A stretch of DNA of 64,000 nt from Nicotiana tabacum (lineage: Eukaryota; Streptophyta; Magnoliopsida; Solanales; Solanaceae), in NCBI RefSeq assembly GCF_000715075.1, contig NC_134084.1, positions 3,598,501 through 3,662,500 of the forward strand, written 5' to 3'. Below the pieces are notes generated by a model. That model was not told where the DNA came from and made no database searches. It was given only the letters and a program-made list of their open reading frames with translations. Shown here piece after piece: positions 36,346 to 47,024 of this stretch; the stretch's first letter is position 1, and the number at the start of each line of letters is the position of its first letter. The position numbers and the translations under genes are program-made.

Positions 36346-36365
36346 GATTCCCGGTAACGGAACCA
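36346..36365 (-). other. Primer binding site (tRNA-Glu type) of the Tat-type element
   Basis: The minus strand reads TGGTTCCGTTACCGGGAATC, three bases (ATT on the plus strand) from the LTR end at 36369. It is complementary to the 3' end of plant tRNA-Glu as I remember it, with about one mismatch. The tRNA identity is less certain than the site itself. Confidence 0.8.
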
Positions 36366-36368
36366 ATT

Positions 36369-36923
36369 TGTTTCACCAAAAATCTGAGTCCTTGGTCAAA
36401 GCTAAAAGAGAAATTCGGGTTACTGATAATCAGGAGACAAAAAATAAAAATCTTTTGAGAACAATGGTAGAAGGTAAATAGATAAGTATTTCAATGAATT
36501 CTCAATAGTATTCCGTGTCCTTACAAATGATGATACTTCTTCCTTTTATAGATCATTCTAGGTAAAGGAATAAAGCCTCAACTTTAATGATATAATCATG
36601 AGCAATAAATGACATTAAATAAGCCGTTATACAATCATTCCTATTAAATACCAACTTTATAACGTATCAGACATTTAATAATGAATTTGGACTCCTTTCT
36701 GTCATCTGATCCTTGCTTTCAATGCCTTCTAATCCGTTGGCTGTAAATAATTTAAATTGGTACGAGACTCGTATCTATACGTCGTCTCGTGCTTATTTAA
36801 ATTCTTCTTCCCGTGGCTGTTTTCACCGTGCCTCTTAGTCAATTGCTTGTTCTTTGACCATTCAACTAATCCACGTGTCATGCCACATCATTTTTAATAT
36901 AAATTCAGTTTTTTTCCAATACA
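36369..36923 (-). repeat. 5' LTR of the Tat-type element (555 bp)
   Basis: It is nearly identical to 26892-27445 and followed by the CTATT duplication at 36924-36928. One extra T and three substitutions distinguish it from the other LTR. Confidence 0.96.
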
Positions 36924-38542
36924 CTATTGCTGGACGTTTTGTGGATGGTGCTAATGTGAATGGTAATGCTAATGGCACTCCAGTTGGGATTGCTCCACTC
37001 GCTCACCTTGCTATTTATAAGGTTTGCGATTCTTTTGGTTGCTCTGATAGTGACATTCTAGCTGCAATGGACGCAGCTATTGATGACGGTGTTGATATCC
37101 TGTCCCTGTCTCTAGGGGGAGGTAGTAAGGCATTCTATAATGATCCAATTGCGCTTGGCGCGTATAGTGCAACACAAAGAGGTATTCTTGTAAGTTGTTC
37201 AGCTGCTAATAATGGTCCATTTGATAGCACATTATCAAATGAAGCCCCCTGGATTATGACAGTAGGCGCGAGCACTATTGACAGAAAACTTAAAGCTACT
37301 GTTAAGCTTGGAAACAGAAAAGAATTCGAGGGCGAATCAGCCTTTCATCCAAAGGGTCACAGTTCAACATTTTTCCCTTTGTTTGATCCTGCATTGAATG
37401 CAACTGATTTCGACAGCCCTTATTGCGGAACAGGTACGTTGAATGACCCTGATATTAAAGGCAAAATAGTTTTGTGCATGGCGGGTGGTGGTTATAGCAG
37501 GATTGAGAAAGGACAAGCAGTAAAGGATGCGGGTGGTGTTGGCATGATTATTTATAGTTCACCTGATGATGGTTTCACCAAGTTCGCCGATGCTCATGTC
37601 CTTCCGGCTTTGTATATTACATACAAAGATGGAATAGAAATTCTTGACTATATGAACACAACATCAAAACCTATTGCAAGACTTGCATTTCAAGGAACAA
37701 TAATCGGAGATAAAGATGCACCGGTGGTTGCTGCATTTTCTTCTCGCGGACCAAGCTTAGCTAGTCCTGGAATCTTGAAACCTGATATTATTGGCCCTGG
37801 TGTTAACATTCTCGCGGCTTGGCCTCCCTCTCCTGATAACAAACCAACCATTAAACCTAACTTTTTTCTTGCATCTGGTACCTCTATGTCTTGTCCTCAC
37901 CTCAGTGGAGTAGCAGCATTGCTGAAAAGCGCGCATCCCACTTGGTCCCCTGCAGTTATTAAATCAGCAATCATGACAACGGCTAATATAGTAAACCTCG
38001 CCAATGATCCCATCTTAGATGAAAGGCTACTTCCAGCTAACATCTTTGCCGTTGGTGCAGGACATGTCAATCCATCAAAAGCTAATGATCCAGGGCTAGT
38101 TTACGATACACGATTTAAGGACTACTTGCCTTACTTATGTGGTTTGAACTACACAAATCGACAGGTGGGAAATCTTCTACAACGTAAGGTGGATTGTAAA
38201 CAAGTGAAAAGTATTCCTGAAGCGCAACTAAATTATCCTTCATTCTCCATCACACTCGGGGCAAATTCTCAGACATATACGAGAACAGTAACTAACATTG
38301 GGGACGCTAAATCATCTTACAATGTGGAAATAGGTTCACCACCGGGCGTTTCTGTCATTGTTAAGCCCTCTACTCTAAAATTCTCGAAGTTGAACCAGAA
38401 GTTCAAATATCAAGTAACATTTTCAAAAAGAGCTAATAGCTCAAATAGTGGTATTGTTCAAGGATTCTTGAAATGGACTAGTAATAAGTACTCTGTAAGA
38501 AGTCCAATTGCAGTTGTGTTAGACACTACAATTGGTTTCTAG
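36924..38542 (+). pseudogene. Subtilisin-like protease gene 1, 3' part
   Basis: This continues the subtilase reading frame after the retrotransposon; with the element and one CTATT copy ignored, the two parts are in phase. It holds the Asn region ([10 protein letters not shown]; gene 2 has Gly in place of the second Ala), the protease-associated domain (about [20 protein letters not shown] to [10 protein letters not shown]), the catalytic Ser in [16 protein letters not shown], and the fibronectin III-like C-terminus ending VVLDTTIGF with a TAG. No other frame break is visible. The open frame formally extends upstream to an ATG at 36854 in the LTR, giving a chimeric product without catalytic Asp and His. 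A 3' untranslated region follows. Confidence 0.9.
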
Positions 38543-38770
38543 TTTAATTTCTATTTTTAGTAATTGGAACAATGTATAACAAGTCTATATATTAGTGGTT
38601 TCAATAAAAACTGTAGAATAAGTTCCAAAAGTATTCACATTCTATTTGGCCACACAGATTCAGTTATTCTGTGAAATTATAATCCCACCTTCTATATCTG
38701 TTAGGTAATACCAAGATTTTGGCATAAAATTTATATCGATATTCGCTTATAGATATTAGTTAACACCAAT

Positions 38771-38960
38771 CAGAGGCGGACCTATGTGTAACCTTGAGGG
38801 GTCATCAGACCCCGTAAATTTCGGCAAAAATCCTGTATTGTACACCTTGAAAATGATTAATTTAAATCACTTGGCTCCCTAAACACTAAAAGCCTTTAGG
38901 GAGCACTGGTTGAGCAGAATATTGGTGCCCTCGTCGTGTTAAAATCTTGGGTCTGCTTCT
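38771..38960. mobile_element. hAT-type MITE, copy 1
   Basis: It starts CAGAGGCGGACC and ends GGGTCTGCTTCT, imperfect inverted termini. The left flank is ACACCAAT (38763-38770). The same 8 bp follow the paralogous copy at 42954-42961, so the original target duplication was 8 bp, as in hAT elements. It is part of the duplicated segment downstream of gene 1. Confidence 0.65.
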
Positions 38961-39514
38961 AACATTTTGAAGAAATCTCTACAAGTTTTAAAGAACCAAG
39001 TATTACTTTAAATTGAATTGACATATTGTCTCCAATCTGGTGGTTGTTTTATGAAATTAACTTTACTTTGTCAATCATTTCCCCCCACATGGTATTCAAG
39101 AACCACATCACTGCAAGTAAAAAGCACATTGTATTAAGTATGTAGTATATGCATAGAACCTAAAGAATAGAAAATTAGTAACAACTTCAGCAATGATCTG
39201 CATATGTTGTGCTTGATCTGCACTCAAGGGTGTAATTTATCGGTTAATAAATTCGGGGAAAGTCATGGATGAAAAGCCAAGGTTCTAATTTTAGTAGATT
39301 CTTTAAGAAACGGTAGGTAATTTCTTATCATCAGTCTAAGTTTTGATAGATAGAGTTGCTCGATATATGTGCTGGTGAGAGGTAACATGTATTCAATGGA
39401 ATATTCAAGGTGCGTTCAAACTTGAGCCATGTCAATTTACCAAACAGTCCCATAGTGAAAATCAAGAAAAGCAACCTATAGAACAGTTTGTGGTTGCAAA
39501 CTTTATAGTATAAC
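38961..39514. other. Intergenic sequence, partly duplicated at 47025-47140
   Basis: No gene seen. The stretch around 39290-39430 (GAGAGGTAACATGTATTCAA, GGTGCGTTCA) matches 47025-47140, marking it as part of the segmental duplication. Confidence 0.5.
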
Positions 39515-40545
39515 TGTCAATATGGGCCGGGCCGGGCTAAGCCAGCCCGGCCCACGTAGACTTTCATAATTAACGGGCTGGGTTGGGCTAGCCCACCGTT
39601 TTGATGGGCCTTATAATGGTCAACCCACCCCAGCACTATGTGGGCCGCGGGCCCCCACGGGCCTGCCCATCATTTTTAAAAATATAATTTTATATTTTTT
39701 CTTTAAGTTCTGACCTAAAAAAAGATAATTATTTAAAAGTTAAAATATCTTATTGGAAAAAATTTGCAAAACTTAATAACTTTTTATATTGTTCCAATAT
39801 ATCACAATAAATACTAAAAAAAGTAAAAAACAGGACTATATTTCATTCACTAAAAGTCAAAACTTAAAACAAACTATTCAAGAGAACGTTCATGATGCTT
39901 ATGAGATATCCAACACATCATCTTCATCAAACACATTTGAATCCGCTTGTGACAAGGTTGTCTTAACATCTTCACTTTCATCTACAATTCATATGCAATA
40001 TTAATTAGTTAAATATTAAAAAAAAAATTAAAAATTAATAATATTTAAATTCACATAAAAAAATATTACCAGTTTGAGTTTGGAAAAATCTGTGCAGCCA
40101 ATTTCGAGTAGTAACAAGTGTTTGGATATTTTCATAATAAATGTAACTTCTGTACTTTGTAAGAACACGCCACCAATGCTAAATGTTGATTCCGATGGTA
40201 CAATGGTAATAACAATGCTAAGTACATCACGCACCATCATTGAAAGATCGTGATATTTTCTAGAATGGTCCTTCCAATACATGACAACATCATCTCTTGA
40301 AACTTCTGAAGATAAAGTTTTGGTTCCTCTTAGTAAAGATCTAATTCTCATTTTTCATCTCTAAAGGTAGTATACTTTTTATTTTTTATATATTTTAAAT
40401 AAATATTTTATTAGGCCCACGGGTCCGGACCGGCCTCACGGGCCACAGGCTTACTCGGGCCGGGCATAAAAGCCTCATTTTTTAACGGGCTCCAAAAATT
40501 CTAGCCCAGCCCTGCTAAATCACGGGTTGGGTTTATAGTGAAAAA
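39515..40545 (-). mobile_element. hAT transposon remnant with GC-rich subterminal repeats
   Basis: GC-rich subterminal DNA full of GGGCCGGGC and GGGCTAGCCC words bounds the interval on both sides (39520-39665 and 40410-40540) in otherwise AT-rich DNA. Between them the minus strand holds a fragment of a hAT transposase. Clear terminal inverted repeats and an 8-bp duplication were not found, so the ends are approximate. Confidence 0.6.
40028..40351 (-). pseudogene. hAT transposase C-terminal dimerisation fragment
   Basis: A 107-codon stretch with VMYWKDHSRKYHDLSMMVRD and VLSIVITIVPSESTFSIGG, the pattern of the hAT dimerisation domain (usually LS.MARD.L.IP.T.V.SES.FS.GG). The downstream part is degraded and the catalytic region is absent. 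It is a relic only. Confidence 0.75.
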
Positions 40546-40549
40546 ATCA

Positions 40550-41580
40550 TACAAATCTCCCAACTCAATCCTCTAGTCAGTAGACATGTCAACATCCACC
40601 CGGATAGGATTCATTTTATGTGACACTATTTGTTTGAATGGAGTTTAAAAAGAATACAGACTTTTGAAATTTTTGGTATTAACTACATCGTGATATTTTT
40701 TTTGACTATAAAAGTATACCATAAAGGGTAATAAGAAGTTTAAACTTTAAAGTTAAATTGTTTCCAAGTGAACACACTAAAATAGGAAATAGTATCATAT
40801 AAAATAGAACAAAGGAAGTAGTAAGTACTAGAAGTCAACATCGACACGACTGCATATTTCCACTTCTTATATACTCTCGTTTTTTCATCTTATATGACGG
40901 TGTTTGACCGAGTACAATATTTAAGAAAGATGAAGACTTGTGAAATTTATTATCTTATATATGTCATGATAATTATGAGACTGTAAAAGCACGTCATTAA
41001 GGCTATAATGAAAAGTTGAAAATTAAATTATTTTCAAATTTAAAAATGTCATTCTTTTTTAAACGGTAAACAAAAGTAATACCTAAATAGCTAAATTTCT
41101 CATTTCATGTCTTATCTTTCCTGAGGATCATTTTCTTTGCCCTTTCAAGTTAGTTTAGGGCATCTTTCTCCCATATTATTATGGTAAAATACCCATATAA
41201 TGTTTTATCAATTAGTTTTGTAAGCATTCAAAATATCCCTAGTGCTGATAGTTTCATTAATAGATTATGCAATAGCTTTGGTTGTTAGTGAGATGATTAT
41301 GCTTTTCTCATGTAGAATTTGTAGGAACTGACAAGATGCATACAAATAAAGAAAAGAGCCATCTCATGTTTCCAGAAAATTAAAGAGCTAGGGTCCTTTG
41401 ACACTTGTTAGTTGTCTAGTCACAATCATAAAGAAAATAAATCACATGCTCCTAAATATTCCAGTAGTAGGTACGCCTAAAAAGACAGCACATTGTACGG
41501 ACTATCTCGCATTCATGTAGAGTTCGAAAAAGGGTCGTATCCTGAGAAGTGTGATATAAGGTAATTCCAAAAGTTTTAAT
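40550..41580. repeat. Segmental duplicate A (pair of 47305-48410)
   Basis: Extended similarity to 47305-48410, with shared words such as AGACATGTCAACATCCACCC and AAAGAGCCATCTCATGTTTC in the same order. Within it are two degenerate MITE-like stretches (about 40610-40830 and 40870-41095) and a decayed tRNA-SINE-like tail at about 41486-41580. No gene. Confidence 0.75.
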
Positions 41581-41582
41581 CC

Positions 41583-41907
41583 ATGACTAGGGCTGACAAC
41601 ATAGTTAAAAGAAAACAATTAACCACTCATATTATCCACTAAAAAATGAGTTGGATTATAAACTTTTTAAAAATAAGTGAAATATGGATAAGAACTATAT
41701 TATTCATTTAGAAAATGAATAAGCAATGGTCTAACTTTTATATTTATAAAGCCTCAAATTGGGGGTTCCTCAAATTATGGAGACTAGGAATTCTCCCAAA
41801 AGTGATCATATGTAAGAATTTATAGATAATATGATTACTCATATTATCCGCCGGTTAAACCATTTTTTATCCGTATTAAATATGGGTCGGGTCGGATAAT
41901 TGATCCG
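41583..41907. mobile_element. MITE-like element next to the duplication junction, truncated
   Basis: It begins AGGGCTGACAAC and ends in GGGTCGGGTCGGATAATTG, the look of small hAT-derived Solanaceae elements. Its right end is cut where the truncated subtilase starts, at a shared run GTTTTTTCT. No target duplication found. Confidence 0.4.
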
Positions 41908-42574
41908 TTTTTTCTGGCGTCTGGCACCTCTATGTCTTGTCCTCATCTCAGTGGAGTAGCAGCATTGCTGAAAAGCGCGCATCCCACTTGGTCCCCTGCA
42001 GTTATTAAATCAGCAATCATGACAACGGCTAATATAGTAAACCTCGCCAACGATCCCATCTTAGATGAAAGGCTACTTCGCCGTTGGTGCAGGACATGTC
42101 AATCCATCAAAAGCTAATGATCCAGGGCTAGTTTACGATACACGATTTAAGGACTACTTGCCTTATTTATGTGGTTTGAACTACACAAATCGACAGGTGG
42201 GAAATCTTCTACAACGTAGGGTGGATTGTAAACAAGTGAAAAGTATTCCTGAAGCGCAACTAAATTATCCTTCATTCTCCATCACACTCGGGACAAATTC
42301 TCAGACATATACGAGAACAGTAACTAACACTGGGAACGCTAAATCATCTTACAATGTGGAAATAGGTTCACCACCGGGTGTTTCTGTGATTGTTAAGCCC
42401 TCTACTCTAAAATTCTCGAAGTTGAACCAGAAGTTCAAATATCAAGTAACATTTTCAAAAAGAGCTAATAGCTCAAACAGTGGTATTGTTCAAGGATTCT
42501 TGAAATGGACTAGTAATAAGTACTCTGTAAGAAGTCCAATTGCAGTTGTGTTAGACACTACAATTGGTTTCTAG
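41908..42574 (+). pseudogene. Truncated subtilase copy (C-terminal third), duplicate of gene 1
   Basis: Near-identical to 37862-38542 of gene 1, starting just before the catalytic Ser motif [16 protein letters not shown] and ending with the same VVLDTTIGF and stop. A 14-bp deletion near 42075, compared with gene 1, shifts the frame, so it reads as 41932-42117 and then 42065-42574. It lacks signal peptide, propeptide, Asp and His, and cannot give a protease. Similarity continues into the 3' flank to about 42953, so it arose by genomic duplication, not retroposition. Confidence 0.92.
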
Positions 42575-42788
42575 TTTAATTTCTATTTTTAGTAATTGGA
42601 ACAATGTATAACAAGTCTATATATTAGTGGTTTCAATAAAAACTGTAGAATAAGTTCCAAAAGTATTCACATTTTATTTGGCCACACAGATTCAGTTGTT
42701 CTGTGAAATTATAATCCCACCTTCTATATCTGTTAGGTAATACCAAAATTTTGACATAAAATTTATACCGATATTAGTTAATACGAAT

Positions 42789-42953
42789 CAGAGGCGGACT
42801 TATGTGTAACCTTGAGGGGTCATCAAACCTGGTAAATTTCGGCAGAAATCTTGTATTGTACACTTTGAAAATGGTTAATATAAATCACTTGGGGACACTG
42901 GTTGAGCAGAATACTGGTTCCCCCGTCGTGTTAAAATCCTGGATCCGCTTCTG
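42789..42953. mobile_element. hAT-type MITE, copy 2
   Basis: Paralogue of 38771-38960. It starts CAGAGGCGGACT, ends GGATCCGCTTCTG and is flanked by ATACGAAT on the left and ACACCAAT on the right. The left flank differs by two bases from the duplication kept in copy 1. Confidence 0.65.
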
Positions 42954-42961
42954 ACACCAAT

Positions 42962-43911
42962 AACCAAACGGTGGATCTAAATTTAGTACTGAAATTAGTA
43001 TCCTAATCCCAGTAACCAAACGACTCCTCGAAGTACCGGCCCTAAGCGGGCATCGAAGGTTAAGATGGTCAACTCATTGGAAATTCTTGAGTATTTATAG
43101 GCAACCAACATACCCTTTTAGAAAAGATTTCTTGATTCACAAACAGACATCTCCGGACAGGCCTGTTTGACCAAAAGATATTGAAACGTTTTTCATTAAA
43201 TCAATTAAGAAAATTGAAGGGGTAAATCTCGGCCAAATATAATAAGATCTAGCTTGAAGGATGTTAAGAATGAGCAAGATGAATAATATTTCTTTGTATT
43301 TCAGGGTTGAACGACAAATTATCAATATGACAACTCTGAATGTAAAGAGATTTTGTAATAGATATTCCCAGCTTCAAGTAAAAGTCGTATATAGATCTTA
43401 GAATTGTGATCCCAGAAGCTCCCCTTTTTAAAGAGTGTCCGGTCCCCTTTTATAGGGGACAATCTCCCTTCTTACTCTCAAAAGAAAAAAGTACAACTTA
43501 AAGAATATTCCAAAGGCATATTCTCATTGTTTCCTATCATGCTAACACGACTACAAGTGTCGTGCGTTCGCTAGCCACTGTCGATCGTCGTTCATCATGA
43601 CGATCCTTAGGAAGCGACATCGTAGGGACCTTGCTCTCTGCATTACTTGGTTTCGGTCGTGGTCGTCCAAATTTCGACCCATACAAGGCCCTTTCATAAT
43701 AGACATAACTGTTTATTCGAATTTATAATTCAAATAAACTGATTTTCTGTCACAAATTAAAATTTAAAGTAAAATAATTAACTTTAGGATCCGACACGGC
43801 CCGCGCCCAAGTCAAATCCAAGTCTAAGTCTTTGATTATATAATATATAAATATAGAGTTTTTGACTAAAATTATCCCTTATCTATAGGAATAGGTTCAT
43901 TTTTGTCCTTC
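42962..43911. other. Unassigned sequence, possibly an old LTR fragment
   Basis: No ORF of note. A CCCCTTTTATAGGGGACAAT stretch at about 43443-43462 resembles an LTR promoter region, but no partner repeat is present in the window. Confidence 0.3.
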
Positions 43912-44509
43912 AAATATAAACTAGAGCACCTTTAATCCTATAACTTTGTTAAACTAGAGCACCTTTGGTCACACTAACCTCACCAACTTAAAAACTAACG
44001 GAAGGGGCAAATTTTCTAATGGTGATTGCCTGAAGCTTCTCAAATGATTTCCTTATGGGTTCTGCAAATTTGATTAGTTCAAAATTGTGACATCCCCACC
44101 TTTACCCAAGGAGTAATTAATGTAGGAAACATATCTTTTTAAATTAACTATCCTACAGCAGCAACAACCAATCCTTTTAAGCAGAAACTTACATATCAAA
44201 AAATATATCTCCAGTCACTCTACTTTCTTGAGTTGCTTTCATATGGTCTTGGCTAGCAGGCTCTCTTCTTACCTACAATAAAGAAAAATATTATCATTAA
44301 TATAATTAAATAAAGTGATATGTGTAATAAACTCATACCGGAACCTTTACAGGAGCAGAAGATGCAATAGGAAATGAGGGTTCTTGTCGCACCGTCTCAT
44401 CATCATGAGAATCTGGATACACACGATTTAACTTGCAGGTTCTTTTGTTATGGCCTGGATTATGGCATAAGCTACAATCTAATTTTGTTTGCTTCCTTTT
44501 CATTTTTTG

Positions 44510-45300
44510 TCAACTTGCTCCAACTTCATCAGGCTCTTTTTTGCGAAGCTTTTGTTTTCTTCCTTTGGTACTTTGTCTTTCCAATCGTGGAAGCAAAGGA
44601 GGAATGTTATTCGACTTAGGCCACATCTCTTGACCATTCATAGGTAGAATAGAAAGTGCATAGATCATTCTATAAGTTTCTACCTTATAACAATCATCCA
44701 CATATGAATTAATGTCATCATGTTTAGCCCAAATCGCGGCAATGGCATGCTTGCAAGGAATTCCTGTTAGATCCCATTTCCTACAACTGCATTTTCTATT
44801 TAGCAAATTCACAACCCACTTGTTCATTATACTTGTTCCTATTATCTCATAATTCCACTCATTTGACTTTCTGGGAATAAATTCAGCTGCTTTCGCTTGA
44901 TTTTTGTGCAATACATCCTTAATCCTGGGGCAAATATCACCATCATTCCACTTGGTACCTTTATCCCTATTTGCTTGCATCCTTGTCATAAGGTGAGACC
45001 TTAACTTCTCCAGTAAAGTGATAATCGACTTATCTCTAGCCTCAATGATCATGCTATTAAAACATTCACACATATTATTGAGTAAGGTATCGCATTTCAC
45101 AGTTTCAGGAAAGTGAGATTTAGACCATTCAGTATGCGACTTCTTCTTGAGCCAATGAGCAGCTTATGAATCTATATCAAAGATGTCAACCATGCAATCC
45201 TCAAACCACTTTACTGTTGTAGCCTTTGCAGCCTTCCAAAGGGCATTCCTGAGTGAGATACTACTGAATCCGGCCCTCTGCATTATGATAATGTCACTTG
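44510..45300 (-). pseudogene. MULE transposase C-terminal part with SWIM zinc finger
   Basis: The open frame 44510-45100 has a SWIM-type Cys/His motif, CSCRKWDLTGIPCKHAIAAI, used by MuDR-like transposases and their FAR1/FHY3 relatives, and a basic tail. Upstream to about 45300 the same protein is still recognisable (SLRNALWKAAKATTVKWFED), with a stop near 45163-45167. The part that should precede it, with the catalytic DDE triad, is deleted between about 45285 and 45330. Confidence 0.82.
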
Positions 45301-45329
45301 AACTCTAAGTTCCACACTAACGTGATCTC

Positions 45330-46050
45330 TGAATGCACCGATTGCCCAAGACCTATTTGAGCTTATGACCTTAAGATATCTTTGTGCAATATAAGAAGAT
45401 GTGATTGCTTTGTTACGGTGGTTCCAAATCTTACAATCATGAGTGGGATTGTATGTTCTGATCTGAAATGTTCTATCTCAATGCATTCTTGAAGCTAGAA
45501 TCTCTCATTTGCAATCTAGATGATCACAAGTTGCTCTCACTCTCGAGTTATCATTCTTGCACCACTTAATGTACTTCCCTTCATTAACTTCATGAGTTAT
45601 TACAACATATTTGAACTCATGCTTGTTTTCAAATGTCAATTCTAATGCCAACACTGGTTTATCCCCGTCTGTTTTAGGATTGAACATCGGAAAGTTGAAA
45701 CTCTCACTGTCAGAGTCACATTCTAAACTCTTTGTATCATCCGAGTCAACACAATATGTATCACCTTCTTCAGCAGTCATTTTTTTTCTTAACTTCTTCA
45801 CTAACTTCATATATATGATTCACATTTTCATTATCATCTGAAAAATCATTTTCAGTAGAAACAAGTCGCATTCTATTCCCGTACCTCCTGCACTTCTGCC
45901 AAAAAGTAACAGAATCTCTCTCATAACCACATAGTTCTGCCATGGATTTGAATTGCGAGAGCTTCAACTCCATATGGTTAACATAATCAATAAAATCTAT
46001 ACGACCCCCAAGATAATATCTGCTAGGCTGATGCTTCATCGTACCACCAT
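45330..46050 (-). pseudogene. MULE transposase N-terminal part
   Basis: Pieces at 45770-46050 (GRIDFIDYVNHMELKLSQFK, WQKCRRYGNRMRLVS) and 45505-45810 (acidic linker, then FENKHEFKYVVITHEVNEGK and CKNDNSRVRATCDHLDC, the Mutator DNA-binding pattern), with traces to about 45330 (YIAQRYLKVISSNRSWAIGA). They are in different frames near 45780 and interrupted by stops below 45505. The interval beyond 46050 belongs to the inserted SINE. Confidence 0.75.
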
Positions 46051-46084
46051 GTGTTATTTTTGTATATAAATATATATTATGTAT

Positions 46085-46312
46085 GCAATATATAAACAAC
46101 AACAACAACAACCCAGTATAATCCCACTTAGTGGGGTCTGGGGAGGGTAGTGTGTACGCAGACCTTACCCCTACCCTAGGGTAGAGAGACTGTTTCCAAA
46201 TAGACCCCCGGCATCCTTCCCTCCAAGAACTTCCCACCTTGCTCTTGGGGAGACTCGAACTCACAACCTCTCAGTTAGAAGTGGAGTTGCTTACCATTAT
46301 AGTAACCCTGAC
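46085..46312 (-). mobile_element. TS-family SINE
   Basis: On the minus strand it begins near 46312 with a tRNA-related head: an A-box-like AATGGTAAGCAACTCC and a B-box-like GGTTGTGAGTTCGAGTC. The body follows (GGTAGGGGTAAGGTCTGCGT, CCCCACTAAGTGGGATTATA) and ends in (TTG)n at 46096-46111. This is the tRNA-derived TS SINE of Solanaceae as I know it. It lies within the MULE, so it inserted later. Target duplications are not clear. Confidence 0.85.
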
Positions 46313-47024
46313 GTTAGACCTTTTTCTAGTGGACACGTACAGAGTAATTTTATAAGAAGAAAAAGACACGTTAATATGGGTGGACCTAATTCGCCAACGA
46401 TTAAAAAAGAGAGATAAAAGATTAGCAATGTTAGAAACAACTTTTTTATTCCTTATTGTTTGTCTCTATTCCAATATTTTTTATTCGAAAAGCTACTGCA
46501 TATCACTGTATTGCACGAAGAATAGGAGAGATTTAATCTACTAACTTTATTATAATACAATGAAGCTCTCATGTGTTATATAATAATCATTAAATAAACT
46601 AAAGAATGAGAAATTGAATCAACTTACAGTAAAAAAAAAAAAAATCACAATTTCTTCAGTTTGATGAAAATCCAAATACTATTTCTTGCTAAAATCTTAC
46701 TATAATTGGGTATTTCATTACCATGGCATCTAATAATCATTGCTGGAGATCAATAAATAAGCTTCTTCACTTTGAGTCCTCTTCTTGTTTTCAGTCATCG
46801 AAGCTTTTTTTGAGAGGCTAGGGTTTTTGGTAATGGGTTTCTTTGTCGATGGAATTGAGGGAAAATTGCAAATGGAACTGGTGGGTTTAGCATTTTCCAA
46901 AGTCACGTGAGTGTCACATGGGTTAGCACCGTTAGTTTTTAACTTGGTTCTGTTAGTAGACTAAAGGTGCTCTAGTTTAGCAAAGTTAAAGGATTAAAGA
47001 TGCTCTAGTGGTAAATATTTTAAG

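Larger units (their letters stand above)
26892..36923 (-). mobile_element. Complete Tat-clade (Retand-like) Ty3/gypsy retrotransposon inside subtilase gene 1
   Basis: A 10,032-bp insertion with matching LTRs (26892-27445 and 36369-36923), a 5-bp target duplication, primer site, polypurine tract, minus-strand gag, protease, RT, RNase H and integrase, plus a plus-strand additional gene between pol and the 3' LTR. Aligning the LTRs by eye gives 3 substitutions and 1 indel over about 554 bp. At commonly assumed plant rates of 0.7 to 1.3 x 10^-8 per site per year this is roughly 0.2-0.4 million years. The gag-pol frame nevertheless contains several frameshifts and stops. RT and integrase resemble Tat elements, and an antisense extra ORF is a recognised trait of part of that clade. 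Confidence 0.95.
43912..47015 (-). mobile_element. Mutator-like (MULE) transposon with internal deletion
   Basis: Long inverted terminal repeats of about 87 bp: 43912-44000 contains CTAGAGCACCTTTAATCC and AAAACTAACG, and 46930-47015 contains their reverse complements. Between them the minus strand encodes N- and C-terminal parts of a MuDR-type transposase. The catalytic DDE core is missing. The exact outer ends and the 9-bp duplication could not be fixed; the left TIR may extend further out (to about 43860). A TS SINE sits inside near the 5' end of the transposase gene. Confidence 0.8.

Noticed and set aside
36854..38542. 562-codon ORF as an independent gene starting in the LTR
   Set aside because: Its first 25 or so codons are LTR sequence. 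The rest is the 3' part of subtilase gene 1 and lacks two of three catalytic residues.
42962..43911. Solo LTR
   Set aside because: A promoter-like stretch is present, but no terminal motifs, target duplication or partner copy could be found. It was left as unassigned.
46085..46312. A tRNA gene at the A/B-box-like head
   Set aside because: The head is followed by the TS SINE body and (TTG)n tail, and no full cloverleaf is evident. It is a tRNA-derived SINE.
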